Below are positions 43,105-54,777 of a stretch of DNA of 64,000 nucleotides, piece after piece (position 1 is the first letter of the stretch; every line of letters begins with the position of its first letter). The translations under genes were made by a program, and so were the position numbers. The notes beneath the pieces were generated by a model. The model saw nothing but the letters and a program-made list of their open reading frames with translations, did not search any database and was not told where the DNA came from. The stretch is taken from positions 62,001 to 126,000 of the forward strand of contig MABD01000056.1 of the NCBI GenBank assembly GCA_002162955.1, read 5' to 3'. Origin of the DNA: Gammaproteobacteria bacterium 45_16_T64 (GTDB lineage Bacteria > Pseudomonadota > Gammaproteobacteria > Pseudomonadales > Ketobacteraceae).

Positions 43105-45015
43105 TTAAAAATAGCTTCTCAGAAATAGCTCTAAATTCGTGAGCATCCAAGTTTTGAGTGCTTCTGAATGATTATTTCTTAGTATATCAGGGTCACATCG
43201 TTTATTGAGTTCCTCAATATCGAATATATCTCTCAGTTTGGAATTACTAGACAATATCAAATCACGAGCCACACCACCAAAATCATCACTAAACCACTTA
43301 TCCAGAGGCACTGGAAACCCCATCTTTTTACGGTATAAAACCCGATCAGAAACAACACCTTCATAGGCCTTCTTCAAAATATATTTAGGTGTATCATATT
43401 TTTCGGATATTTGGTCCCCCATCAAACTCATCGCGTTGAGACGACTTTGATCATCATTCCATTTGAGTTTTAGATCTAAAGGTATATCGTTAGATAACTC
43501 AACTAACCGATGATCAACAAAAGGAACCCTAGCCTCGACAGACACAGACATGGTCGCACAATCCACCCTCTGAAGCAGGCCGACCATATGAACTTTTTGA
43601 AAAGCTCTCATCATTTTTTCTGGATATGAGTAATCACCCCAGGAATCAAACATCTTGGTGAAAAGAGCATGAGTTTGCTTGTCTGCGTTCTGAAACACTT
43701 CGTTATTACCAAACAAAGCTTCTCTTTCGTGTTGTGGAATATAGTCATAGAGATGAAGAAAGTGATCAACCTCTGATTTAAACTCACGCCCTCCGTATTT
43801 CTTTTCGTAATTTTTCAAGAAAACCTTGTTTTGTTCTGCGCTCATCGACCCATAATTTTTTCGCTCCCAGTCAAAACTGGATCGAAAAATTCTTCCATAG
43901 CCTCCAAACACTTCATCTGCACCTTCACCAGACAAAACAACAGTAATATCCTTCTTGAGGCGCTTCGACATATTATGAAGCGCCACTTCATTCGGTACTG
44001 ATAATGGTGCATCTTTGACATCAATAAGCGATGTCATCATATCCATGTAGCCATCCATATCTAATGTGATCTCATGGTGATCACACTTAGCATTCTCCGC
44101 AACTATCTTAGAATATTCGAATTCGTTATAGCCTTCTTCCTTGAAGCCAATCGAATAGGTCTTAATATTGGGCTCTACCTGACTCATTAAGGTTGCGATA
44201 ATACTAGAATCAACGCCCCCAGAAAGAAAACAGCCAAATGGAACATCAGATCGCATGCGCAATGTTATGGCAGATTCCATTAACTCTCTTAACTTCTCGA
44301 TATACTCATTTTCACTCAGCGAGCTCTGCTGTCGATCAGTAGGAAGATCCCAGTAACAAACATCCTTGATATCCGAAGTATTACCTAGATTTAGTTCCAG
44401 GTAATGCCCCGGCTTAACGCTGTATATTCCTTCGAAAAAAGTATCGCCGAGTATTGGGTAACGATAGGCCAAATAAGAGTTAACAGCCGTCATATTGAGG
44501 TTAGGCTTGTTCTTTTTCAGCCGAAGGATTGACTTGATTTCGGAGGAAAATAATAACCCATTGCTTTCAATCGAGTAATGTAGTGGTTTAATACCTAAAC
44601 GATCTCTCACTAAAAACATTTGGTTCGAACGCAAGTTAACGATCGCAAAGGAAAACATCCCTATACAACGATCAATAAACTTTGGCCCCTCTACATCAAA
44701 GCCATGAAGGATTACTTCTGTATCCGTATCTGTATGGAAGATAATACCTTTTCGAATTAGGTCTTGTCTCAACTCAATATAGTTATAGATTTCACCATTA
44801 AAGGTAATGATCCATTTTCCATTTTGAGTGGTCATTGGCTGCCTTCCGTTACGGGACAAGTCCAATATACTCAACCGTCGATGCCCTAACCGAAGTTTAC
44901 CGGATTCAAACACTCCATAATCATCTGGGCCACGATGCATTTGAAGATCGAGAGCTTCCCTAAAAGCAAGACTATCAACAGGGTAGTCCCCCACTGCACC
45001 TAAAATCCCACACAT
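43105..45015 (-). CDS. asnB: Asparagine synthase (glutamine-hydrolysing), AsnB-type
   Basis: 636 residues. N-terminal glutaminase domain starts MCGILGAVGDY, leaving Cys2 as nucleophile after Met removal, with RLSILDLS and GEIYNY. The synthetase domain follows with SGGVDSS (PP-loop) near residue 265 and GEGADEVFGGY. This class makes asparagine or amidates other carboxylates in polysaccharide and natural-product clusters. Here it is first in a three-gene operon with a nucleotidyltransferase and a transglutaminase-like gene, which favours a biosynthetic amidation over plain asparagine supply. It sits 69 nt after parE. Confidence 0.88.
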   Translation of the reverse strand: MCGILGAVGDYPVDSLAFREALDLQMHRGPDDYGVFESGKLRLGHRRLSILDLSRNGRQPMTTQNGKWIITFNGEIYNYIELRQDLIRKGIIFHTDTDTEVILHGFDVEGPKFIDRCIGMFSFAIVNLRSNQMFLVRDRLGIKPLHYSIESNGLLFSSEIKSILRLKKNKPNLNMTAVNSYLAYRYPILGDTFFEGIYSVKPGHYLELNLGNTSDIKDVCYWDLPTDRQQSSLSENEYIEKLRELMESAITLRMRSDVPFGCFLSGGVDSSIIATLMSQVEPNIKTYSIGFKEEGYNEFEYSKIVAENAKCDHHEITLDMDGYMDMMTSLIDVKDAPLSVPNEVALHNMSKRLKKDITVVLSGEGADEVFGGYGRIFRSSFDWERKNYGSMSAEQNKVFLKNYEKKYGGREFKSEVDHFLHLYDYIPQHEREALFGNNEVFQNADKQTHALFTKMFDSWGDYSYPEKMMRAFQKVHMVGLLQRVDCATMSVSVEARVPFVDHRLVELSNDIPLDLKLKWNDDQSRLNAMSLMGDQISEKYDTPKYILKKAYEGVVSDRVLYRKKMGFPVPLDKWFSDDFGGVARDLILSSNSKLRDIFDIEELNKRCDPDILRNNHSEALKTWMLTNLELFLRSYF

Positions 45016-45084
45016 CGAACGTCACCTTCCTCATGTAAATATCGTTTGTTATCTGCCAAATAAAGCGCTAATACGCGTTGAAAA

Positions 45085-46974
45085 CTACGTCTGCGCCATA
45101 TCCCCTTTCGATTCCAACCATGCCTTACGATCACCCGCACGCTTCTTCGCAAGTAACATATCCATAATTTTATGGGTATCATCACCACCATCAATGGTCA
45201 GCTGTACCAAACGGCGAGTATCTTTTGCCATTGTAGTTTCTCTTAACTGAAGAGGGTTCATCTCTCCGAGCCCTTTAAAGCGCTGTATCGATACGTTGCC
45301 ACGCTTCTTCTCAGCCTTTATTCGATCGATAATACCCTGCTTTTCATCTTCATCTAACGCGTAGTAAACATCCTTCGCAATATCAATACGGTACAGTGGA
45401 GGCATCGCCACGTAAATGTACCCAGCTTTTACCAAGGGCTTAAAGTGTTGCAGGAATAATGCACATAATAATGTGGCGATATGCAAACCATCAGAATCCG
45501 CATCAGCAAGAATACAAATTTTATGGTAACGCAAATTGTCTATGTTATCGGACGCTGGGTCCGCGCCAATGGCAACTGAAATATCATGTACTTCTTGTGA
45601 TGCGAGAATTTCGCTGGAATCGACTTCCCAGGTATTGAGTATTTTCCCACGTAACGGCATAACGGCTTGAAACACTCGATCTCTCGCCTGTTTAGCCGAG
45701 CCACCAGCAGAATCCCCTTCCACTAAGAATAACTCGGAAGCTTCTGGATCTTGGCTAGTGCAGTCTGCGAGCTTACCTGGCAATGCGGGACCAGAAGTGA
45801 TTTTTTTACGCACCACCTTCTTGCTCGCACGCAAACGCTTCTGTGCATTATTGATTGTGAATTCTGCAAGCGCATCACCGTCATCAGTATGCTGATTAAG
45901 CCATAGGCTAAATGAATCCTTAACTACACCAGAGACAAAAGCCGCCGTTTGACGAGAAGATAAACGTTCTTTGGTTTGCCCAGAAAATTGCGGATCTTGC
46001 ATTTTCACCGACAAGACAAAACTACAACGATCCCAAATATCATCAGGGGTTAGCTTTACACCGCGGGGTAATAGGTTACGAAATTCACAGTACTCTCGCA
46101 TGGCTTCTAACAAACCTGTGCGCAGACCATTAACGTGAGTTCCCCCTTGAATGGTAGGAATCAGGTTTACATAACCTTCGGTAACTAAATCGCCACCTTC
46201 GGGTAACCATTGCACCGCCCAATCAACGGCCTCCGTTTCCCCTACCAATGATCCCGTAAAAGGCTCTTCTGGCAACAGCGTCCAACCTTTGTTTGCCGCC
46301 TTTAGATAATCTTGCAGGCCATTTTCATAACACCACTCATGGGTCTCGCCGCCCTTCTCATCGACAAACTTGATCGCAAGACCGGGGCACAGCACTGCCT
46401 TTGCCCTTAGCAAGTGCACTAAACGCGGTGCCGAAAAATTAATAGAATCAAAATATTGCGCATCGGGCATAAAGCGAATAGCAGTACCGGTATTGCGCTT
46501 ACCACAGGTATCAATAACTTCCAGATCTGCTGCTTTTTCACCATTCTTAAAGCCCATTCGGTGAACTTCACCATTACGCTTTATGGTTACTTCCAACATG
46601 GTTGTCAGTGCATTTACAACGGAGATACCTACTCCGTGCAAACCACCGGAAAACTGATAGTTCTTATTAGAAAACTTACCACCCGCATGCAGCGTCGTCA
46701 TGATCACTTCAACACCAGGTTTACCTTTCTCTGGGTGAATATCTACTGGCATTCCACGGCCATCATCCACAACTTTTAGCGACCCGTCTTTATAGAGATA
46801 CACCTCAATGGTACTTGCGTGCCCAGCCAAGGCTTCATCCACACTGTTATCTATAACTTCCTGCGCAAGATGATTAGGCCTTGAAGTATCGGTATACATA
46901 CCCGGCCTTTTTCGAACAGGATCTAGACCAGATAAAACTTCAATGGAGTCAGCGTTATAATTTTCGTTTGCCAT
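45085..46974 (-). CDS. parE: DNA topoisomerase IV subunit B
   Basis: 629 residues, the usual ParE length. GHKL ATPase (LDPVRKRPGMY, EVIDNSVDEALAG, DDGRGMP, GGLHGVG), transducer with QTK-like DPQFSGQTKERL, TOPRIM domain (LVEGDSAGG, ILADADSDG) and C-terminal GLGEMNP. With ParC (not in the window) it decatenates chromosomes. It heads the block parE-yqiA-cpdA-yqiB-nudF found in reverse order in many gammaproteobacteria. A truncated ATPase-only relative is at 24753-25865. Confidence 0.97.
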   Translation of the reverse strand: MANENYNADSIEVLSGLDPVRKRPGMYTDTSRPNHLAQEVIDNSVDEALAGHASTIEVYLYKDGSLKVVDDGRGMPVDIHPEKGKPGVEVIMTTLHAGGKFSNKNYQFSGGLHGVGISVVNALTTMLEVTIKRNGEVHRMGFKNGEKAADLEVIDTCGKRNTGTAIRFMPDAQYFDSINFSAPRLVHLLRAKAVLCPGLAIKFVDEKGGETHEWCYENGLQDYLKAANKGWTLLPEEPFTGSLVGETEAVDWAVQWLPEGGDLVTEGYVNLIPTIQGGTHVNGLRTGLLEAMREYCEFRNLLPRGVKLTPDDIWDRCSFVLSVKMQDPQFSGQTKERLSSRQTAAFVSGVVKDSFSLWLNQHTDDGDALAEFTINNAQKRLRASKKVVRKKITSGPALPGKLADCTSQDPEASELFLVEGDSAGGSAKQARDRVFQAVMPLRGKILNTWEVDSSEILASQEVHDISVAIGADPASDNIDNLRYHKICILADADSDGLHIATLLCALFLQHFKPLVKAGYIYVAMPPLYRIDIAKDVYYALDEDEKQGIIDRIKAEKKRGNVSIQRFKGLGEMNPLQLRETTMAKDTRRLVQLTIDGGDDTHKIMDMLLAKKRAGDRKAWLESKGDMAQT

Positions 46975-47005
46975 ATTTTTCCACGCAATTTACTTCAATG
47001 GTTAT

Positions 47006-47593
47006 TTACTTAAATAAGAATGCCAAGATCTCTGGCAAATGAGGCTCAAAGTCATCAAACCCATGGCTACCCCCAGGTAACACGATTTGACGGCTTTGTT
47101 GGTATTTTTCTACGCCATCTCGATAGTCCAACACCTCATCACCCTGCTGAGTCAGCAACAGGTATCGTTCCGGGTGGGCAATTGATTCAATATCAAGTTG
47201 CTTTAGTTCTTCTACGTTCTGTTCAGTGAACTGATAAACCTCACCCGTGTACACATTGGTATTTTCACCCAAGTAATCCTTAAGCAAATGATAAGGCCGC
47301 ACTGCGGGGTTCACCAATACCAACGGCAGCTGATATTTCTCAGCAACCCACGTACCGTAAAAGCCTCCCATTGAACTGCCTATCAGCCCCACTTCCTTAC
47401 CACTTTCGACACACTCATTCACCGCTTGGTCCAACGTAGAAATCGCAGCCATCGGCCCGTAAGAGAGCTCGGGCACTGAATAGTCAATACCTAGAGCGTG
47501 ATCACGTAAATACCCTGCAATCAATTGAGCCTTAAAGGATTGAGGCGAACTATTGAATCCATGGATATAAAAGAGATGTCGGGGTGCAGACAC
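47006..47593 (-). CDS. yqiA: YqiA-type alpha/beta-hydrolase esterase
   Basis: 195 residues, matching the YqiA family of small esterases encoded next to parE. YIHGFNSSPQSFKA near the N-terminus, nucleophile elbow GSSMGGFYGTW near residue 72, and the terminal Asp/His pair (QQGDEVLDY, PGGSHGFDDF). It is cytoplasmic with a preference for short acyl esters in E. coli. It ends 32 nt before parE and is likely co-transcribed with it. Confidence 0.93.
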   Translation of the reverse strand: MSAPRHLFYIHGFNSSPQSFKAQLIAGYLRDHALGIDYSVPELSYGPMAAISTLDQAVNECVESGKEVGLIGSSMGGFYGTWVAEKYQLPLVLVNPAVRPYHLLKDYLGENTNVYTGEVYQFTEQNVEELKQLDIESIAHPERYLLLTQQGDEVLDYRDGVEKYQQSRQIVLPGGSHGFDDFEPHLPEILAFLFK

Positions 47594-47719
47594 AGAATCT
47601 TCTTACTCATCAATAATAGGGATAGATATGCAGGGATCTTAGCATAACTTTAGAGGATACAAATTAGTATTTTTTGATCACTTATCAGGCATAGTGCGGG
47701 CATTCAATAAATATGTTTA

Positions 47720-48517
47720 TCAATAGCCCTTAATAGAATAATCGATTTCAAATACAACTTCTTCTACTCGAGAAACCACTGATTCTACGGTGCCATCAGC
47801 ATGCAAATCAAACCAACGATATCCAGGGGATTTGTCGTCTACAGCAAAATCTTCACTATCTGGTTTAAACTGCACACACGTTGAGGGGACTGAATACAAA
47901 CGCACACCATTCCTCTCACCCTCATAGACTTGGTGTACATGCCCCCAAATTATGGCACTAACGTGAGTATACTGATCAAGGATCTCAAACAACGCATCTG
48001 CATTACCAATGATTTGGTCATCGAGCCAAGGACACCCAACTTTCACTGGCTGATGATGCATACACACCATCACTGGATGACCCTTCGTCTGCTCCAGAGA
48101 GGTTTGCAAGAAAGCCAGCTGGCTATCGGAAAAATTCCCCGGCACTTCGCCTGGAACCGTCGAATCCAGGAGGATAATTCGCCATTGCTCAATTTCGATG
48201 ACTAAGGGACAGCAACGAGAGGTATCTTGCTGAGATGTCATTGCTAGGTTCTCATCATGATTCCCTGGCAATAAATATACAGGAGCGGAGAACCGGGTCA
48301 TATGCTGATGAAATCGTTGATAAGATGCATCACTGGCATCTTGAGATAAATCACCCGTCGCTAAATATGCATCCACAGAAGGCTGTTCGCGCTCGATAAG
48401 CTCTAGCACTTTACCCAGGCTAAATTCGGTATTTAGCCCCAATAACTTGCCCTGATCACTCTCAAATAAATGGCAATCAGATAGCTGTACAATTCGTATG
48501 GGTTTTGGGTCGGACAA
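47720..48517 (-). CDS. cpdA: 3',5'-cyclic-AMP phosphodiesterase
   Basis: 265-residue class III cAMP phosphodiesterase of the calcineurin-like fold: QLSDCHLF near residue 10, ATGDLSQD, LPGNHDE, MHHQPVKVG and IWGHVHQ near 190 are the metal motifs in order. It hydrolyses cAMP to AMP and so resets CRP signalling. Position beside yqiA and yqiB-like DUF1249 supports the CpdA assignment. Confidence 0.93.
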   Translation of the reverse strand: MSDPKPIRIVQLSDCHLFESDQGKLLGLNTEFSLGKVLELIEREQPSVDAYLATGDLSQDASDASYQRFHQHMTRFSAPVYLLPGNHDENLAMTSQQDTSRCCPLVIEIEQWRIILLDSTVPGEVPGNFSDSQLAFLQTSLEQTKGHPVMVCMHHQPVKVGCPWLDDQIIGNADALFEILDQYTHVSAIIWGHVHQVYEGERNGVRLYSVPSTCVQFKPDSEDFAVDDKSPGYRWFDLHADGTVESVVSRVEEVVFEIDYSIKGY

Positions 48518-48700
48518 AGGAATGATCCATTTTATATAAACTAATGTATTACTTATAACTCACATTTCAACCGCTCGCCAGTTGAAACCGCCCAATAGGA
48601 ATAGGAGTTCGCAAAAAATACGAATTAATAAGCCAAATACTAGCGTTATTATTATCTAGCAATCAATAAAGTGAACCATATCACAATTTATGGTCTCGTA

Positions 48701-49150
48701 TCACCCAAATTGTGGAACCTCCTCCGCTACACCCACTTGCTTACAATGGTCAAGCCATTCACCCAAAAATTTGTTTAATTGCGCTTTTTCATCGGGCATA
48801 TACATGTTTTGATTAGGGTATTCGTAACGAGATCTGACATATCGATTCTTTTGAAACGACAGCACTTCTGCCATATGAGCATCGTGATAAAGTCTAACGG
48901 TAATCGCAGGCTGAGGCATCCAGTCAGCCAGTTCCGACTCCTGAGCCAGTCGTAAAGTAACAGTGTATTTACTACGCTCCACAACACAAATAGACACCTT
49001 ACTGAGCTCTTCAGAAGCCGTCTCTACACCAAAATTCCACTCCGACTGCTCGTCAATCGCTGGCAACAAACGTAGGAACCGCAAATAATTGGATTCGCAA
49101 TTACCAATAAACCCTCGTAGATCCGGCACGTATTTATCGGATTTCTTCAT
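48701..49150 (-). CDS. yqiB: DUF1249 family protein (YqiB)
   Basis: 149 residues of DUF1249. Recognised by SKYTVTLRLAQE, ITVRLYHDAHMAEVLSFQ and RYEYPNQNMYMPDEKAQLN. Function is not established; the family is consistently encoded between cpdA and nudF. It is cytoplasmic with no signal peptide. Confidence 0.9.
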   Translation of the reverse strand: MKKSDKYVPDLRGFIGNCESNYLRFLRLLPAIDEQSEWNFGVETASEELSKVSICVVERSKYTVTLRLAQESELADWMPQPAITVRLYHDAHMAEVLSFQKNRYVRSRYEYPNQNMYMPDEKAQLNKFLGEWLDHCKQVGVAEEVPQFG

Positions 49151-49195
49151 TCACCGCTGCTCAATTGATTATCGTTGATATGTTCTATGATGAAC

Positions 49196-49819
49196 TTATT
49201 GCCACTTTTGCTGGAGGCGTTTCCAGTTTGCATCTAACCATTGCAACGCAATAATACCAGCCGCATTGCTGATGTAATTTTCACTTAGGGCATGCATAGC
49301 CTCTTTTCTAGAAAAGACCTGCACCCAAATATCTTCGCCTTCTTCTTCAACCCCGTGAACACCGCCTACACCAGTAGAATCAATCCCACCACAATAAAGA
49401 GTGATTTTCTCACTACTACCGCCAGCACTAGGATAGAACTCATAGATATATTCAAGATCTAGAATCTCCGTTCCGGCTTCTTCTTCAGCTTCTCGATGAG
49501 CAACATCCTGGGTCGATTCACCTTCTTCGACGATACCAGCAACCAACTCCATCTGCCAAGGTCCTTCGTGAGCATCTAGGGTGCCTATTCGAAACTGTTC
49601 TAACAATACAACATTATCTTTATAAGGATCATATAGCAGTACAGCAACCGCTTCAGGCCGAATAAAACACTCCCGAGTAAGCTCCTTGCTCCAGCCACCA
49701 TTAATAAGCTTATGGCGCAACTTGAGCCGCTGCATTTTAAAAAAGCCCTCATAAACACTTATTTTTTCAAGTATTTCTACATCTTCGACGGAAAAGCAGG
49801 GGCCGTCTTGATGATCCAT
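49196..49819 (-). CDS. nudF: ADP-ribose diphosphatase
   Basis: 207-residue Nudix hydrolase that splits ADP-ribose to AMP and ribose 5-phosphate. The Nudix box begins AGIVEEGESTQDVAHREAEEE near residue 95, after LLEQFRIGT, and the TrgB/NudF-type segment EFYPSAGGSSEKI follows. Its standard place beside yqiB and cpdA fixes the assignment. It also offers a housekeeping outlet for ADP-ribose produced by the NAD+/ADP-ribose island at 21-32 kb. Confidence 0.93.
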   Translation of the reverse strand: MDHQDGPCFSVEDVEILEKISVYEGFFKMQRLKLRHKLINGGWSKELTRECFIRPEAVAVLLYDPYKDNVVLLEQFRIGTLDAHEGPWQMELVAGIVEEGESTQDVAHREAEEEAGTEILDLEYIYEFYPSAGGSSEKITLYCGGIDSTGVGGVHGVEEEGEDIWVQVFSRKEAMHALSENYISNAAGIIALQWLDANWKRLQQKWQ

Positions 49820-49854
49820 ATTGACTCCTTAGATAATTAGTTATTGATAAAAAC

Positions 49855-49884
49855 CAATGAGCTAGCCTCTCTAAAGGCTAGCTC
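49855..49884 (-). terminator. Terminator-like hairpin after thiC
   Basis: GAGCTAGCCT (49859-49868) and AGGCTAGCTC (49875-49884) form a perfect 10-bp stem. On the minus strand TTGGTTTTTA follows, a modest T run. It lies between thiC and nudF. Confidence 0.6.
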
Positions 49885-49957
49885 GAATTTTGGATAGGTA
49901 AAGCGTCATGACAGCTCAATAGCAAGCCTTTTAACGAATACCCTTAGGCTGAAGGCG

Positions 49958-51904
<1,947 letters not shown>

Positions 51905-52024
51905 TCAACCAAACACTATCATCAATAGAGTTCAAGAAAGGGCACTTTAGGAGAGAACTATAAGCCACGACCACGCTTCCGGCAACACTTACATGTCTCA
52001 ATATATGTACGTTAGACATCCCTA

Positions 52025-53230
52025 TTAGCCAATATACTGACTAACCCTTTCAATCACCCGTTGAGAATTGGCGCTATCTTTGTATGAAAAATAAAGATCC
52101 CTAACAAACGCCCTTTTACTTGAATATTCTTCGACTTCAACTTTTTGAATAGCATCTAATAGCTCCAAAGGTGTTGAGCACATTGCTCCTGCGGCTATCG
52201 CTTCATATTCGTGCAGCATTCCCCTTTCCCTAGCATAATCCTTTAAATTATAGGTATAAAAGATAATTGGCCTATCCATCAATAGAAACTCGAGCCAGAG
52301 GCTTGAGTAATCGGTAATCAATACATCAACTTCTCTGAGTAACAAGTTAACCTCTGGTACCCTCACTCCGCTCATGGAAATAATGTGCTGACACCCATCC
52401 AGCAAAGCGTCATACGCGTCACTCTCATTCGGATGAGGGCGAATAGCAAGCACTTGCCCCGCATCGCCAAGATATTCATCAATTAACGCTACATCCTTCG
52501 TATCTAGTCCCAAAGGGTAGGACAGGTCATCCCTACACGTCGGGGCATATAGAAATAGTTTACGGCTAGCCTTAACGCTCTTAACCCATTCGAGGCTGTC
52601 TTTTAAGTCGTCTGGCAAATCATTCTCGGCACTCAGCAAAAAATCAACCCTAGGCAAACCTGTGATCATAAATTGATCGCGCGAAAGCAATATACTGCCA
52701 GCCATAACGGAACGATCTGTAGGAGAAGAACTCACAAACAATCCAATTTCTGTCGACCTCCTAATATCCTTATTCCTATTTTTCTCACTATAGCCAACAC
52801 CGAGATTCCCTATCCCTTTTAACGGTACACCGTGCCATAGATTTATCAATGCATACCCTCTAACTAGAGAATAATGCTGCTTATATAGTGAATTGCCATG
52901 CGTAATAAATACCGCAGAACAGCTAAGCATCGACTTCATGCCCAACCATGAATCTCGATGATACAACTTAATATTTGGATAGATTTCCTTTAGTTTTTTT
53001 TCCTCGACAGAGAGTTTATGCGAGTATATAACAACTGGCACGATACTATCCTGACTGTACAGCTGGTGAACAACCGCCCTCAAGTTTCCTTCGAGCCTTC
53101 CACCAGCCGGTATGCTGAACAACCAAAGTGGCGGTGATTTCGGTAAAAAAGACACGAAATATAGGATAATTTTTAATATATAAGCCAGCCCACTGAGCTT
53201 AAATAGGGCCGAATTAGAGTTAAGAGTCAT
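52025..53230 (-). CDS. CDP-glycerol glycerophosphotransferase-like protein
   Basis: 401 residues resembling the TagB/TagF/CDP-glycerol glycerophosphotransferase family: LWHGVPLKGIG near residue 128, YAPTCRDDL, IRPHPNESD and the final VLITDYSSLWLEFLLMDRPIIFYTYN. These enzymes add phosphoglycerol-type units to a polymer acceptor. An N-terminal hydrophobic stretch (about 15-30) suggests membrane association. Such genes are unusual in an LPS-core neighbourhood; this one lies between waaA and thiC and may decorate surface glycans. Confidence 0.8.
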   Translation of the reverse strand: MTLNSNSALFKLSGLAYILKIILYFVSFLPKSPPLWLFSIPAGGRLEGNLRAVVHQLYSQDSIVPVVIYSHKLSVEEKKLKEIYPNIKLYHRDSWLGMKSMLSCSAVFITHGNSLYKQHYSLVRGYALINLWHGVPLKGIGNLGVGYSEKNRNKDIRRSTEIGLFVSSSPTDRSVMAGSILLSRDQFMITGLPRVDFLLSAENDLPDDLKDSLEWVKSVKASRKLFLYAPTCRDDLSYPLGLDTKDVALIDEYLGDAGQVLAIRPHPNESDAYDALLDGCQHIISMSGVRVPEVNLLLREVDVLITDYSSLWLEFLLMDRPIIFYTYNLKDYARERGMLHEYEAIAAGAMCSTPLELLDAIQKVEVEEYSSKRAFVRDLYFSYKDSANSQRVIERVSQYIG

Positions 53231-53325
53231 TGTATCAATCTCTATTTTTGCAACGATAGAATATCGTCAGCCTTCATAATTAGCTATCACGTCTCTATTC
53301 CCTCTTCAGGAATGCTAACCACTCG

Positions 53326-54591
53326 CTAGAAGTAGCTCCTTATGATGAAAAGTAACCTAGCCATAGCCCCTCTGTTGTCCGCAACAACTTTTAGGCCTTT
53401 TTCCGCTAAATCCGCTCTCGCCTGCTGATCTTGTAGTAATGACAACGCTGCCTCACCTAAGCCGATAGATGTTGTCACTGTTGAAAGCACACCTAACTCT
53501 GCTAACAGGTCCGCAACGACTTGAAAGTTAAAGACATGGGGTCCAGTAATTGCGGGGGTTCCCACCGCTAATGCTTCTAGCATATTGTGACCACCGATAG
53601 GCTCAAGACTACCACCTATAAATGCGACATCAGACGCCCCTAACATTCGCAATAACTCACCCATCGTATCACCCAACACCACGTTCATGTCATCGGATAG
53701 GCTGTCAGGATCACTATGGCGGGCTAGCTTCCAGCCCTGCTGCTCAATCAATTCCGCGACACTCTCGAAACGCTCTGGGTGTCGAGGTACAATCACCAAC
53801 AGTGCGTTCTCAATTTGTCGCTGAATCAAGCGAAACCCATCAAGTACCTGGATATCTTCACCTTCGTGAGTACTCGCGGCAATTAATACCGGTCGACTCT
53901 TACCCCAGCATGCCCGTAAGTCTGCAGCCGTGTTTTTTAGCTTATCGTCAACGGTGAGGTCGAATTTTACCGTCCCAGTGACTTTTAGCGATGCTGGCGG
54001 TAACCCCAGCTCCACAAACCGCTCGCCATCCGGTGCGGCCTGTGCTGCGATAACACTAATCTCCCGCAACATGGGTCTAACCAACAACCCCACTTTTCCA
54101 TATCCCACCGCAGATTTTTCAGACAAGCGCGCGTTAGCAACAATCACCGGGATATTGCGTCGAGATGTATAGTGGATCATGTTGGGCCAAAGCTCTGTTT
54201 CCATAACAACAGAGATGATGGGGTTAAATGTATCCAAAAAACGATTCATCGCATCAGGCAAGTCATAAGGCAAATACACATGCAGCACTCTGTCACCAAA
54301 AATTGCACGCACCTGATCTGAGCCCGTCGGTGTCATTGTCGTAATCACCACAGGGTTATTTTCATGCTCTGCAATCATTTGCTCAATCAGCGGCTGGGCC
54401 GCAATGAGCTCCCCGACGGATACGGTATGTATCCAAACGCTCTTTTCCACCGGCTCTTGCGTATAGAAACCGAACCGCTCTGCCTTACGCTCTCGATAGG
54501 CAGGGTTTTGTTTGCCCCTTTTATGCAAACGGTAGAGCACAACTGGGATCGCCAAATAAAAAACTACACTATAAAGCCAACGCGCTAACAT
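53326..54591 (-). CDS. waaA: 3-deoxy-D-manno-octulosonic acid transferase
   Basis: 421 residues from the ATG preceded by GAGGG; a frame 18 codons longer exists but lacks support. WaaA/KdtA transfers Kdo to lipid A precursors at the inner membrane. Hydrophobic N-terminus (about 4-22), then WIHTVSVGE near 57, VMETELWPN near 128, VPRHPERF near 280 and EPIGGHNMLEALA near 330. It is divergent from the FAD oxidoreductase. Confidence 0.95.
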   Translation of the reverse strand: MLARWLYSVVFYLAIPVVLYRLHKRGKQNPAYRERKAERFGFYTQEPVEKSVWIHTVSVGELIAAQPLIEQMIAEHENNPVVITTMTPTGSDQVRAIFGDRVLHVYLPYDLPDAMNRFLDTFNPIISVVMETELWPNMIHYTSRRNIPVIVANARLSEKSAVGYGKVGLLVRPMLREISVIAAQAAPDGERFVELGLPPASLKVTGTVKFDLTVDDKLKNTAADLRACWGKSRPVLIAASTHEGEDIQVLDGFRLIQRQIENALLVIVPRHPERFESVAELIEQQGWKLARHSDPDSLSDDMNVVLGDTMGELLRMLGASDVAFIGGSLEPIGGHNMLEALAVGTPAITGPHVFNFQVVADLLAELGVLSTVTTSIGLGEAALSLLQDQQARADLAEKGLKVVADNRGAMARLLFIIRSYF

Positions 54592-54777
54592 GAAACCCTC
54601 AATCCTAACCATTAGCCCTAAGGCAAGTGACAAACGAATTGGCAATTATAAGAGGGTTAGTACTATTCGCCCAGGATTCCCGTCGATTTAAACTAAAAAT
54701 ATGTGCTTGATCTCATGTGATATAATGCCTGCCTCATTCGGTACACTAGTCATACCTCCTGATGACACAACACGAGC

